In this document: positions 33,414 to 40,983 of the stretch, piece by piece
Layout of the letters: every line of letters starts with the position of its first letter
Numbering within the stretch: the first letter of the stretch is position 1
NCBI GenBank assembly: GCA_934667505.1
Contig: CAKULY010000002.1
Span: 1 to 64,000 of the forward strand
From: an uncultured Treponema sp.
GTDB taxonomy: Bacteria; Spirochaetota; Spirochaetia; Treponematales; Treponemataceae
Reading direction: 5' to 3'
Length of the DNA stretch: 64,000 bases
The notes under the pieces: generated by a model
The model's input: only the letters and a program-made list of their open reading frames with translations
What the model was told of the DNA's origin: nothing
The model's database searches: none
Position numbers and translations under genes: made by a program

Positions 33414-34859
33414 ATGGCAGTAGTAACAGTTTTTAGAATAGTTTCGGCCTTAGTCGCTATTATAGGCACAACTTTTTTAATACCTATCTTGGTTGCCCTC
33501 TTCTGTGGCGAAAGTACGGTTTTGCTTGCGTTTATTATTCCTATGATTGCCAGCTGGTCGTTTTTTTTAGCAGTAAATCTGCCTTTTTGGAAGAAGAAAA
33601 TTGCGCTTGATATGCGAATGACTTTTATTTCTGTGGCATTAGCTTGGATAGGGGCCGGCTTTTTTGGCGCGCTGCCGCTTTGGATTAGCGGAGCGATTCC
33701 TTCTTTTACGGATGCAGTTTTTGAAAGTGTCAGCGGTTTTTCAACAACGGGCGGAACTATTCTTTCTGAAATAGAAAGTTTGCCAAGAAGCATAAATCTG
33801 TGGCGATGCATGACGCATTGGCTTGGCGGAATGGGGATTGTAGCTTTGACTGTTGCTCTTTTGCCTCTTTTGGGGGTAGGAGGATTTCAGCTAATAAAAG
33901 CAGAAACTACAGGTCCTGAAAAAGGAAAGGTTACTCCAAAAATTGCGACCACTGCAAAATTTCTTTGGATAATCTACATGGCTCTTACGGTTTTGAACGT
34001 AATTTTTCTTATGATTTTTGGAATGGATTTTGTAGACGCGCTTTCGCACGCCTTTGCGACTCTGGGAACGGGCGGATTTTCTACAAGAAACGCTAGCATT
34101 GGGGCGTACAATTCTTTGCCGATAGAAATTACTACAACTGTCTTTATGCTTTTGGCAGGCGTAAACTTCAGCATGTATTACTATCTGATAAGCGGAAAAA
34201 TTCGAGATGTATACGAAAATTCAGAGTTAAAAGCTTATATTTTGATATGCTTTTTTTCAGTCTTATTTATAACACTTTCTAATATAGGCTTTTATGGAAC
34301 TTTTGGAAGGTCCTTGCGTTTTTCAAGCTTTCAGGTGGCTTCAATAATTACAACTACAGGCTTTGCCACCGCAGATTACACATTTTGGAATAGCGTTTCT
34401 CAATTTTTAATTTTTATTCTTTTTTTTATAGGCGGATGCTCTGGTTCCACTGCCGGCGGAATTAAAGTTATTCGGTGGGTTGTTTTGGGCAAGCAGTTCA
34501 ACAATGAAACTAAAAGGATGCTGCATCCTCACGGAGTTTTTAGTATCCGTCTTAATGGAAATCCTGGCAGAAAAGACATAGTTTTTAGCGTGGCGGCTTT
34601 TATAATGGCTTACATAATGCTTGTAATGGTTACGACTTTGATTGCCTGTCTTGGAAAAGTTGATTTGTTTTCATCTTTTACAGGAGCTCTAAGCATGGTG
34701 GGCAATGTTGGACCTGCGTTTGGAAAACTTGGACCTTCCTGCAATTACGGATTTTTGCCAGGATTTGTAAAATGGTTCTACAGTTTTGCAATGCTCGCAG
34801 GCCGCCTTGAACTTTATACAATGATAATTTACTTTGTGCCTACTTTCTGGAAAAAGTAG
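33414..34859 (+). CDS. trkH: Trk potassium uptake membrane subunit TrkH
   Basis: A 481-residue membrane protein starting at the ATG at 33414, one base after the trkA stop. It has the repeated M1-P-M2 pore architecture of Trk/Ktr channels. Selectivity-filter-like loops are FSTTGGTILS, LGTGGFSTRN, ITTTGFATADY and MVGNVGPAFG, each with a central glycine. GGCSGSTAGGIKVIRW is a family hallmark after the third filter. With TrkA it imports K+. The coupled arrangement implies equimolar translation. A longer frame starting with TTG at 33393 overlaps trkA and is unnecessary. Confidence 0.92.
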   Translation: MAVVTVFRIVSALVAIIGTTFLIPILVALFCGESTVLLAFIIPMIASWSFFLAVNLPFWKKKIALDMRMTFISVALAWIGAGFFGALPLWISGAIPSFTDAVFESVSGFSTTGGTILSEIESLPRSINLWRCMTHWLGGMGIVALTVALLPLLGVGGFQLIKAETTGPEKGKVTPKIATTAKFLWIIYMALTVLNVIFLMIFGMDFVDALSHAFATLGTGGFSTRNASIGAYNSLPIEITTTVFMLLAGVNFSMYYYLISGKIRDVYENSELKAYILICFFSVLFITLSNIGFYGTFGRSLRFSSFQVASIITTTGFATADYTFWNSVSQFLIFILFFIGGCSGSTAGGIKVIRWVVLGKQFNNETKRMLHPHGVFSIRLNGNPGRKDIVFSVAAFIMAYIMLVMVTTLIACLGKVDLFSSFTGALSMVGNVGPAFGKLGPSCNYGFLPGFVKWFYSFAMLAGRLELYTMIIYFVPTFWKK

Positions 34860-34873
34860 GCTTGCAAAAAGTT

Positions 34874-35098
34874 TTATTTGTTTGTTACAAGTCCTGCAAT
34901 GGAAACAATCCAGCCAACAATAATCATATATGCGCCAATATAAAGCGACTTAAATACTTGCTGACCTACATTTTTTCCTAAGCCAAGGCCTTTTATTACG
35001 CTTGCGCCATCAGAGTTCAACATATTTACTAAAACAAGAACAAAGCCCAGAATTGAAACGATGAGAGCGACAATTTTCAAAATTGAAGCATTCGGCAT
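34874..35098 (-). CDS. Small membrane protein of unknown function (74 residues)
   Basis: Two predicted membrane helices (ILKIVALIVSILGFVLVLV and ISLYIGAYMIIVGWIVSIAGL, approximate) are joined by a glycine-rich loop (GLGLGKNVGQQ). There is no signal or catalytic motif. It begins two bases after the stop of the similar 71-residue gene, without its own ribosome binding site, so it is probably translated by coupling. It closes a three-gene minus-strand unit with the CrtI-like oxidoreductase. I do not recognise the family. Confidence 0.62.
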   Translation of the reverse strand: MPNASILKIVALIVSILGFVLVLVNMLNSDGASVIKGLGLGKNVGQQVFKSLYIGAYMIIVGWIVSIAGLVTNK

Positions 35099-35100
35099 TT

Positions 35101-35316
35101 TTATAAGCGAAAAACAATGCCAGCTGCTCCGCCAATAAAAATTAGAAGAGTATAAATCTTCATGGCAGTGTTTCCATCCCCTACAAGGTCAAACCCGGAA
35201 ATTGTTCTTGCGCCTAAAAAGTTGAACTTAAAAATCGGAAGCAAGAAACCGATTGTTACAAGAGCCATTCCAATCAAATAAATAATATTGATTGAAGCCT
35301 TTTTTGATTTACCCAT
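35101..35316 (-). CDS. Small membrane protein of unknown function (71 residues)
   Basis: Two hydrophobic segments (INIIYLIGMALVTIGFLLPI and IYTLLIFIGGAAGIVF) flank a short loop (ARTISGFDLVGDGN). A strong AGGAGG site overlaps the stop region of the oxidoreductase gene upstream, ten bases before the ATG. With the following 74-residue protein it may form a heteromeric membrane complex, an inference from coupling and similar topology only. Function unknown. Confidence 0.66.
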   Translation of the reverse strand: MGKSKKASINIIYLIGMALVTIGFLLPIFKFNFLGARTISGFDLVGDGNTAMKIYTLLIFIGGAAGIVFRL

Positions 35317-35327
35317 AATAAATCCTC

Positions 35328-36809
35328 CTAGTTAAATCTTATATTGTTATCGCGGCACAAATATTGAGCCGCCCTTCTTCCTGCGTCAACTGCAATAGGA
35401 AGTCCTCCTGGCATTGCAGAGCGTTGGCTAGCAAAGTAAAGTCCCTTGACAGTTTTTGATTTTGAAGGATAGCTTGAAAACTTGCCGCCGGCTTGCCAAA
35501 CGGACATCCAGCTTCCTTTGAATGTGTGGCAGTAACGTTCGTAGGTTAGAGGCGTTGCAACGTCGGTTACCTCTATATTCCCTTTTATTTGTGGAATAAA
35601 GTTTTCTAGCTCCGCAATAAATTTTTCTAGCAGTTCTTGCTTTTTTTGCTTGTAAGTGCCATCTTCTTTTGCGGCCTTCCAAAAATCGTAGCTGTTTCCA
35701 ATCAACAGGCTTGTAATAGTGGTGCAGCCTTCGGGCGAATGGTTTTTATACTCTGAATAGTTGTTTATTCGTAATTCGCTGAACGAAAGCCCTGCAAACT
35801 CAAAAGGTGTTTTTAGCGGATAAACAATTCCCTTCGGCAAATCAGAAAGGTTTCCTTTTATGCCCAGACAGATAAACATGTTCTGTTCGCCAATGGTATT
35901 CCTTTTTAAGTGATTTACCCATCTTTCCTTTAGAGGAGCCCGGAATAAAGTTTCCACTGCTTGCCGGGTGTCCTGCGTTACAATAACTGAATCTGCTGGA
36001 ATAAAGGTTTGACCGCAGGTTATTCCTTTTATGCGGTTGTTTTCAATTTCAACTTTATCAATCTTAGTGCGATAGATAATCTTTCCGCCGAGCTCTTCAA
36101 AATAGTCCGCCATGTTTTGAGCCATTCGCACCGAACCGCCTTCAGGAAATCCGCAGTCGCCAGTTGAAAAAGATGCAAGAGTGTAAATCAGCGAAATTGC
36201 ATTGTACCGTTCGCCGATTATGGAATTTAAAAGAGCCTTTATATCAGTATTTTTAAACTTGGAAATATATTTTTTTAGGCTCGTTCCAGCCAAGGCAGTA
36301 AAGCGAAAAATTGCTGGAACCATTTTTAATAGTTCTTTTAGATTTTGTTTTACAGGATTAGTTGTTTTTAGTCCCGCAATATCCGACACAACCATGTGGA
36401 CTGGTTGAAAAATGCGAATATCTTTGCAAAGCTTTGTTATGGCGTCTTTATCTTCTGGAGCATACTCAATAAAGTGTTTTTCAAGCTGATTTACATCCCT
36501 GTAAAGGTGAAGCCTTTTGCCCCCGTCGATAACGGTATAAAAAGGGTCTTTTACAATTATTGGATTGTTTTCTTGCAAGGCTCTTAATTCTTTCCAGACT
36601 TTATTTAAAGGCATTTTGGAAGATGAACCTGTAAGCCAGTGCATTCCTCCTTCAAAAAGGTAGCCTTTTCTGCTCCAGCTTGTAGAAAGACCTCCTGGAA
36701 TAATATGGCTTTCATAAATCGTTACATCGAATCCTGCTTTTCTTGCATAAATTCCTGCAGAAAGTCCCGCTATTCCCGCTCCGATAACGATAATATTCTT
36801 GTTAGACAT
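35328..36809 (-). CDS. FAD-dependent oxidoreductase of the phytoene desaturase (CrtI)/retinol saturase type
   Basis: A 493-residue protein with the N-terminal dinucleotide-binding motif IVIGAGIAGLSAGIYARKAG and the E-rich follow-up VTIYESHIIPGGLSTSW, as in CrtI-type enzymes. The C-terminal FAD motif is GLYFASQRSAMPGGLPIAVDAGRRAAQ, at about residues 455-482. The family covers carotenoid desaturases, isomerases and retinol saturases, and many members have unknown substrates. No other carotenoid gene is near, although a CrtO-like protein lies at 5.7 kb. The promoter appears leaderless and strong, with a perfect -35. Two tiny membrane-protein genes follow in the same unit. Confidence 0.83.
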   Translation of the reverse strand: MSNKNIIVIGAGIAGLSAGIYARKAGFDVTIYESHIIPGGLSTSWSRKGYLFEGGMHWLTGSSSKMPLNKVWKELRALQENNPIIVKDPFYTVIDGGKRLHLYRDVNQLEKHFIEYAPEDKDAITKLCKDIRIFQPVHMVVSDIAGLKTTNPVKQNLKELLKMVPAIFRFTALAGTSLKKYISKFKNTDIKALLNSIIGERYNAISLIYTLASFSTGDCGFPEGGSVRMAQNMADYFEELGGKIIYRTKIDKVEIENNRIKGITCGQTFIPADSVIVTQDTRQAVETLFRAPLKERWVNHLKRNTIGEQNMFICLGIKGNLSDLPKGIVYPLKTPFEFAGLSFSELRINNYSEYKNHSPEGCTTITSLLIGNSYDFWKAAKEDGTYKQKKQELLEKFIAELENFIPQIKGNIEVTDVATPLTYERYCHTFKGSWMSVWQAGGKFSSYPSKSKTVKGLYFASQRSAMPGGLPIAVDAGRRAAQYLCRDNNIRFN

Positions 36810-36843
36810 AAAATTATTTTACTATGTTTTTATCTGTTGTCAA
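36810..36843 (-). promoter_or_regulatory. Predicted leaderless promoter of the CrtI-like gene
   Basis: On the minus strand a consensus TTGACA (36838-36843), a 16-base spacer and TAAAAT (36816-36821) lie six bases before the ATG ending at 36809. No ribosome binding site is seen. Confidence 0.65.
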
Positions 36844-36919
36844 TTAATTCGATTGAAAGTTGAGTTTCACCTTGCTTGCCTTTTTTCCCGTTTTAGAAAT
36901 ACAATGGCTTGGCGCAATT

Positions 36920-37861
36920 ATGAAAAGAATTTTGTGTGTATGTTTTAGCCCTGCTGTTCAAAAAACAGTTTTTTTAAATAAACTAAACTTAGGGGAAGTA
37001 AACCGCTGCGAAAAATATCTGCTGGCGGCTGGCGGAAAAGCTGTAAATTCTGCAAGAGTCCTTGAGCAATTGCAAAAAGGTTGTCCGTCTTTGATTTGTC
37101 CTGCTGGAATAAAAAATGCGGCTCTTTTTTCTTCTCTTTTAAGCAATGATAAAATAGATTTTTCGCTAGTTCAGATTCCCGGATATACGCGGGAATGTTT
37201 GACCGTCATTAGCAAAGACTGCAAGCAGACAACAGAACTTATACTTCAAGAGCCAGTATCAGCAGAAGACTTTGCTGTTTATCGAAAAGAGTTCTTGTCT
37301 TTAGTGCAAAAAGAAGTCTGCGGTTGCGAAGCAGTTTTAATTTCTGGCAGCGTTCCTGAATGTTGGTCAGAAGAAATGCCTTGCCTTGTAGCGAAAATCG
37401 CGAAATCTGAAAAAAAGATTTTGCTTGTGGATGCGTGCAATTCTGTTTTGAAAAACATTCTTTTAAACTGCGAGGTTGATTTTGTAAAAATAAATGAAAA
37501 AGAATTTTTAGATACTTTTGAGACTTGCAAAAAAACTTCTTTTAGCGCCGATTTTACGGAACAAGAAAAACTTTCGCTTTTAAAGGAATACATTTTGCAT
37601 GCTTGCAAGGAGTTTAAAACAAACATAATTGTTACGCGTGGGAAAAATTCTACAATAGCAGTAAATGACGGAAAGTGTTTTGAAATTTTTCCAGAAAAAA
37701 TAGAAAATATTGTAAATACCACCGCCTGCGGAGATTCTTTTAACGCAGGTTTTTTGCATGAATATGTCAATGGCTCTTCTTTTGAGAAAGCCTTGCAAAA
37801 AGGAACTTGGTGCGCATCACAAAATGCGCAGACACAGCAGCCTGGTTCGATAAAGATTTAA
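36920..37861 (+). CDS. PfkB-family sugar kinase (1-phosphofructokinase type)
   Basis: The 313-residue product starts at the ATG at 36920; the upstream frame to 36860 includes promoter-like sequence and no ribosome binding site. CFSPAVQKTVFL at the N-terminus and GGKAVNSARVLEQL match the substrate region of 1-phosphofructokinase and tagatose-6-phosphate kinases. NTTACGDSFNAGFLHEY (about residue 274) contains the catalytic aspartate of the PfkB signature 2. It phosphorylates a sugar phosphate or related metabolite with ATP; which one is not determined. It is compact and soluble. metH follows after 57 bases but has its own promoter. Confidence 0.78.
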   Translation: MKRILCVCFSPAVQKTVFLNKLNLGEVNRCEKYLLAAGGKAVNSARVLEQLQKGCPSLICPAGIKNAALFSSLLSNDKIDFSLVQIPGYTRECLTVISKDCKQTTELILQEPVSAEDFAVYRKEFLSLVQKEVCGCEAVLISGSVPECWSEEMPCLVAKIAKSEKKILLVDACNSVLKNILLNCEVDFVKINEKEFLDTFETCKKTSFSADFTEQEKLSLLKEYILHACKEFKTNIIVTRGKNSTIAVNDGKCFEIFPEKIENIVNTTACGDSFNAGFLHEYVNGSSFEKALQKGTWCASQNAQTQQPGSIKI

Positions 37862-37883
37862 AAAAATAAGAAAAAACTAAAGA

Positions 37884-37918
37884 TTGTATTAAATTTTTTC
37901 TTAATCTATAATGTACTT
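37884..37918 (+). promoter_or_regulatory. Predicted leaderless promoter of metH
   Basis: TTGTAT (37884-37889), a 17-base spacer and a consensus TATAAT (37907-37912) lie six bases before the ATG at 37919. No cobalamin riboswitch fits in the 57-base gap. Confidence 0.68.
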
Positions 37919-40438
37919 ATGGACAAGTTAAAATCCTTGCTTGGGAAGCAAATTCTTTTTTTTGATGGCGGAACTGGTTCAATGCTTCAAAAAATGGGCT
38001 TAAAACCAGGAGAGCTTCCTGAATTATGGAATATTTCAAAGCCGCAAAATCTTATATCTCTTCATAAAGACTATTTTTGTGCGGGCGCAGACATTGTAAA
38101 TGCGAACACTTTTGGAGCTTCCGCTTTAAAATTTAAGGATTTTCAACTTAAGCAGATTGTGGAAAAAGCTATAGAAAATGCAGACATTGCTAGAACCATT
38201 GCAGAAAAGGAAACTGGCCGCAAAAATCTTTTTATCTCGCTTGACATAGGCCCGTGTGGAAAGCTTTTAAAGCCCATGGGCGATTTGGATTTTGAAGATG
38301 TCGTGGAGCTGTTTAAAAAAACTCTTCGCTTTGGCGTCTGTTCTAAAATTGACTGCATTCTTATAGAAACAATGAATGACGCTTATGAAACAAAAGCTGC
38401 TGTGATTGCCGCAAAAGAAGTTTGCAAGGAATTGCAGATGGAAGAAATTCCAATTTTTGTAACAAATGTGTACGATGCGTCCTCAAGGCTTTTGACAGGC
38501 GCGGAACCTGAAACAATGGCTGCCATTTTAGAAGGACTTGGCGTGGATGCCTTGGGGCTGAATTGCAGCCTTGGACCTGAGCAGATGAAGCCAGTTGTGC
38601 AAAGACTTGTTGATTGCAGCAGTATTCCTGTTATGGCAAAGCCAAATGCGGGGCTTCCTATAGAAAAAAATGGAAATACAGCTTACGACGTTTTGCCAGA
38701 AGATTTTGCTTCTTCAATGACAGATATTGCAAAAATGGGAGCGTGCATATTAGGTGGCTGCTGCGGAACTACTCCTGAATATATTAAAGAGCTAAAAAAT
38801 CAGGTAAGTTCTATAAATAAAGATTTAACTCCTTTTAAGAAAATAGAAGAAAAGAATATAACAGTTGTAGCTTCTTATTCAAAAAATGTAAGAATAGGTT
38901 CGCCTTGCGCTCCAGTTTTAATTGGCGAACGAATTAATCCCACTGGAAAAAAGAAGTTCAAGGAAGCCCTTAGAAACAATGATATTTCATATATTGTTAA
39001 GCAAGGCTTGGAGCAAGAAAAGGCAGGCGCTCATGTTCTTGATGTCAATGTAGGACTTCCGGAAATCGATGAAAAACAGATGATGTCGAAAGTTCTCTGC
39101 GAATTGCAGGCTGTTACAGATTTGCCGCTCCAAATAGACACTTCTAGCGCCGAAGTTATGGAAAAGGCCATGCGATGCTATAACGGAAAGCCTTTGGTTA
39201 ATTCCGTTAATGGAAAACAAGAAGTAATGGATTCAGTTTTTCCGCTTGTAAAAAAATATGGCGGAGTTGTGGTAGGTCTTACGCTCGATGAAGATGGAAT
39301 ACCTTCAGATTCGGAAGGGCGAATAAAAATCGTAAAAAAAATCTACAAGAATGCTGAAAAATGGGGAATCAAAAGAAAAGACGTTGTAATAGACGCTCTT
39401 ACTATGTCAGTTTCTAGCGATGCGAATGCCGCTAAAGCAACTCTTGAAACAGTAGCCGCAGTTAGCAGCGATTTTGGCGGAAACACTGTGCTTGGAGTTT
39501 CTAACGTTTCTTTTGGACTTCCTAACCGGGAATTTGTAAATTCTTCATTTTTTACGCTCGCAATGGAAAAAGGTCTTTCAAGTGCAATCATGAATCCTTT
39601 AAGCCTTGAAATGATGAAGGCATGGCATTGTTTTTGTCTTTTAAAAGGAATGGATAGCGACTGCCTCAATTACATTGATTTTTCTAAAAAGTATGATGAA
39701 GAAAAACTGCTTGCAAGTTCATCAATTCCTTTGGAGCAAAAAAAGGTTGCTGCGCAAGATGCTCAGATTCTTCAAGACTCAAAAAACGCTCAAGATAGTT
39801 CAAGCTTAGATTCTCTAAAAAATGCTGTAATCCATGGACTAAAAGAAGATTCTGCAAAAATAACGCAAAGCCTTCTTCAGAATGGAATAGAGCCAGTTCA
39901 AATTATAGATGGCAAATTGATTCCCGGTCTTGATTACGTTGGCAAGCGCTTTGAGCAAAAGACAATGTATTTGCCGCAGCTTTTAATGTCCGCCGAAGCT
40001 GCAAAATCAGCATTTGAAGTCATAAAAGATTTTCTTGAAAAGACTGGAAAAAAAGGCAGCTCAAAGGGTACAATTATTGTTGCCACTGTACATGGCGACA
40101 TTCACGATATTGGCAAGAATATTGTAAAAGTTCTGCTGGAAAACTACGATTTTACAGTTATTGATTTGGGAAAAGATGTTCCCCCCGAAAAAATTGTAGA
40201 AGAGTGTAAAAAGAATCATGTGGAATTAGTTGGGCTTAGCGCCTTGATGACAACTACAGTTCCGGCAATGAAGGAAACTGTTCGCCTGCTAAAAGAAGAA
40301 TGCCCTTGGGCAAAAACCTGTGTCGGCGGTGCAGTTATGAATCAAGAATATGCTGACAGCATAGGTGCAGATTTTTATGGCAAGGATGCGATGGATACTG
40401 TAAAATATGCACAAAAAGTATTTGGAGTAAAGTGTTAG
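37919..40438 (+). CDS. metH: Cobalamin-dependent methionine synthase without reactivation domain
   Basis: An 839-residue protein, about 390 residues shorter than E. coli MetH. Residues 1-295 form the homocysteine-binding domain (FFDGGTGSMLQ, zinc cysteines in GGCCGTTPEYI and the earlier LGLNCSLGP). Residues 330-590 are the pterin-binding domain (IGERINPTGKKKF, VLDVNVGLPEIDE). The rest is the B12 cap and Rossmann domain with the cobalt-ligating histidine in HGDIHDIGKNIV (about residue 725). The protein ends after this module, so the AdoMet-binding reactivation domain is missing; another protein must reduce inactive cob(II)alamin. The TIGR03546 gene begins two bases later. Confidence 0.93.
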   Translation: MDKLKSLLGKQILFFDGGTGSMLQKMGLKPGELPELWNISKPQNLISLHKDYFCAGADIVNANTFGASALKFKDFQLKQIVEKAIENADIARTIAEKETGRKNLFISLDIGPCGKLLKPMGDLDFEDVVELFKKTLRFGVCSKIDCILIETMNDAYETKAAVIAAKEVCKELQMEEIPIFVTNVYDASSRLLTGAEPETMAAILEGLGVDALGLNCSLGPEQMKPVVQRLVDCSSIPVMAKPNAGLPIEKNGNTAYDVLPEDFASSMTDIAKMGACILGGCCGTTPEYIKELKNQVSSINKDLTPFKKIEEKNITVVASYSKNVRIGSPCAPVLIGERINPTGKKKFKEALRNNDISYIVKQGLEQEKAGAHVLDVNVGLPEIDEKQMMSKVLCELQAVTDLPLQIDTSSAEVMEKAMRCYNGKPLVNSVNGKQEVMDSVFPLVKKYGGVVVGLTLDEDGIPSDSEGRIKIVKKIYKNAEKWGIKRKDVVIDALTMSVSSDANAAKATLETVAAVSSDFGGNTVLGVSNVSFGLPNREFVNSSFFTLAMEKGLSSAIMNPLSLEMMKAWHCFCLLKGMDSDCLNYIDFSKKYDEEKLLASSSIPLEQKKVAAQDAQILQDSKNAQDSSSLDSLKNAVIHGLKEDSAKITQSLLQNGIEPVQIIDGKLIPGLDYVGKRFEQKTMYLPQLLMSAEAAKSAFEVIKDFLEKTGKKGSSKGTIIVATVHGDIHDIGKNIVKVLLENYDFTVIDLGKDVPPEKIVEECKKNHVELVGLSALMTTTVPAMKETVRLLKEECPWAKTCVGGAVMNQEYADSIGADFYGKDAMDTVKYAQKVFGVKC

Positions 40439-40439
40439 T

Positions 40440-40949
40440 ATGCTAAATTATTTTGTAAATCTCTTAAAATCCCTAAATTCAAATTCAAAGCCTAGTCAGA
40501 TTGCAAATTCGTTTTGCATAGGACTTTTGCTCGGATTTATGCCAAAAAACAATCTTCTTTGGTATATGCTAATGATTTTTTTCGCCTTTGTAAGAATCAA
40601 TAAGTCCGGATATTGGCTTATGATGCTCTTAGGAACTTTGATTGCAGGCTGCGCGGACCCTCTTTTTGACAAAGTGGGCTATGCAGTTCTTACGTTTCCG
40701 CCGTTTGAACCATTTTTTTCTTGGTGGATTGATGTTCCTTTTCTTGGTTTTACAAAACTAAATAACACAATTGTGTGCGGCTCCCTTGTGTGCGGACTAG
40801 TGTGCTACATTCCTTTGTACATTCTTGCGTATTTCTTTGTAAAAGTATGGCGAAAAAAGCTTGCGCCAGTATTCAATAATTCAAGGCTTGCAAAGGCTTT
40901 GTATAAACTTCCTCTTATAGAAAAACTTGTAAGCAAAGCGATTGGCTAA
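40440..40949 (+). CDS. TIGR03546-family membrane protein
   Basis: A 169-residue protein with three or four membrane helices. NSFCIGLLLGFMPKNNLLWY resembles the DUF2062-like segment that defines TIGR03546. Family knowledge: it is found next to TIGR03545 in diverse bacteria, with no known function. Here the TIGR03545 gene follows after 34 bases, which supports the assignment. It starts two bases after the metH stop, so metH, this gene, the TIGR03545 gene and uppP may share a transcript. Confidence 0.8.
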   Translation: MLNYFVNLLKSLNSNSKPSQIANSFCIGLLLGFMPKNNLLWYMLMIFFAFVRINKSGYWLMMLLGTLIAGCADPLFDKVGYAVLTFPPFEPFFSWWIDVPFLGFTKLNNTIVCGSLVCGLVCYIPLYILAYFFVKVWRKKLAPVFNNSRLAKALYKLPLIEKLVSKAIG

Positions 40950-40983
40950 TTGACTAAAAATAAAAACTTAAAGAGGGAAAATC

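Noticed and set aside
37862..37918. Cobalamin riboswitch before metH
   Set aside because: Only 57 bases separate the genes and they contain a -35/-10 pair; there is no room for a B12 aptamer.
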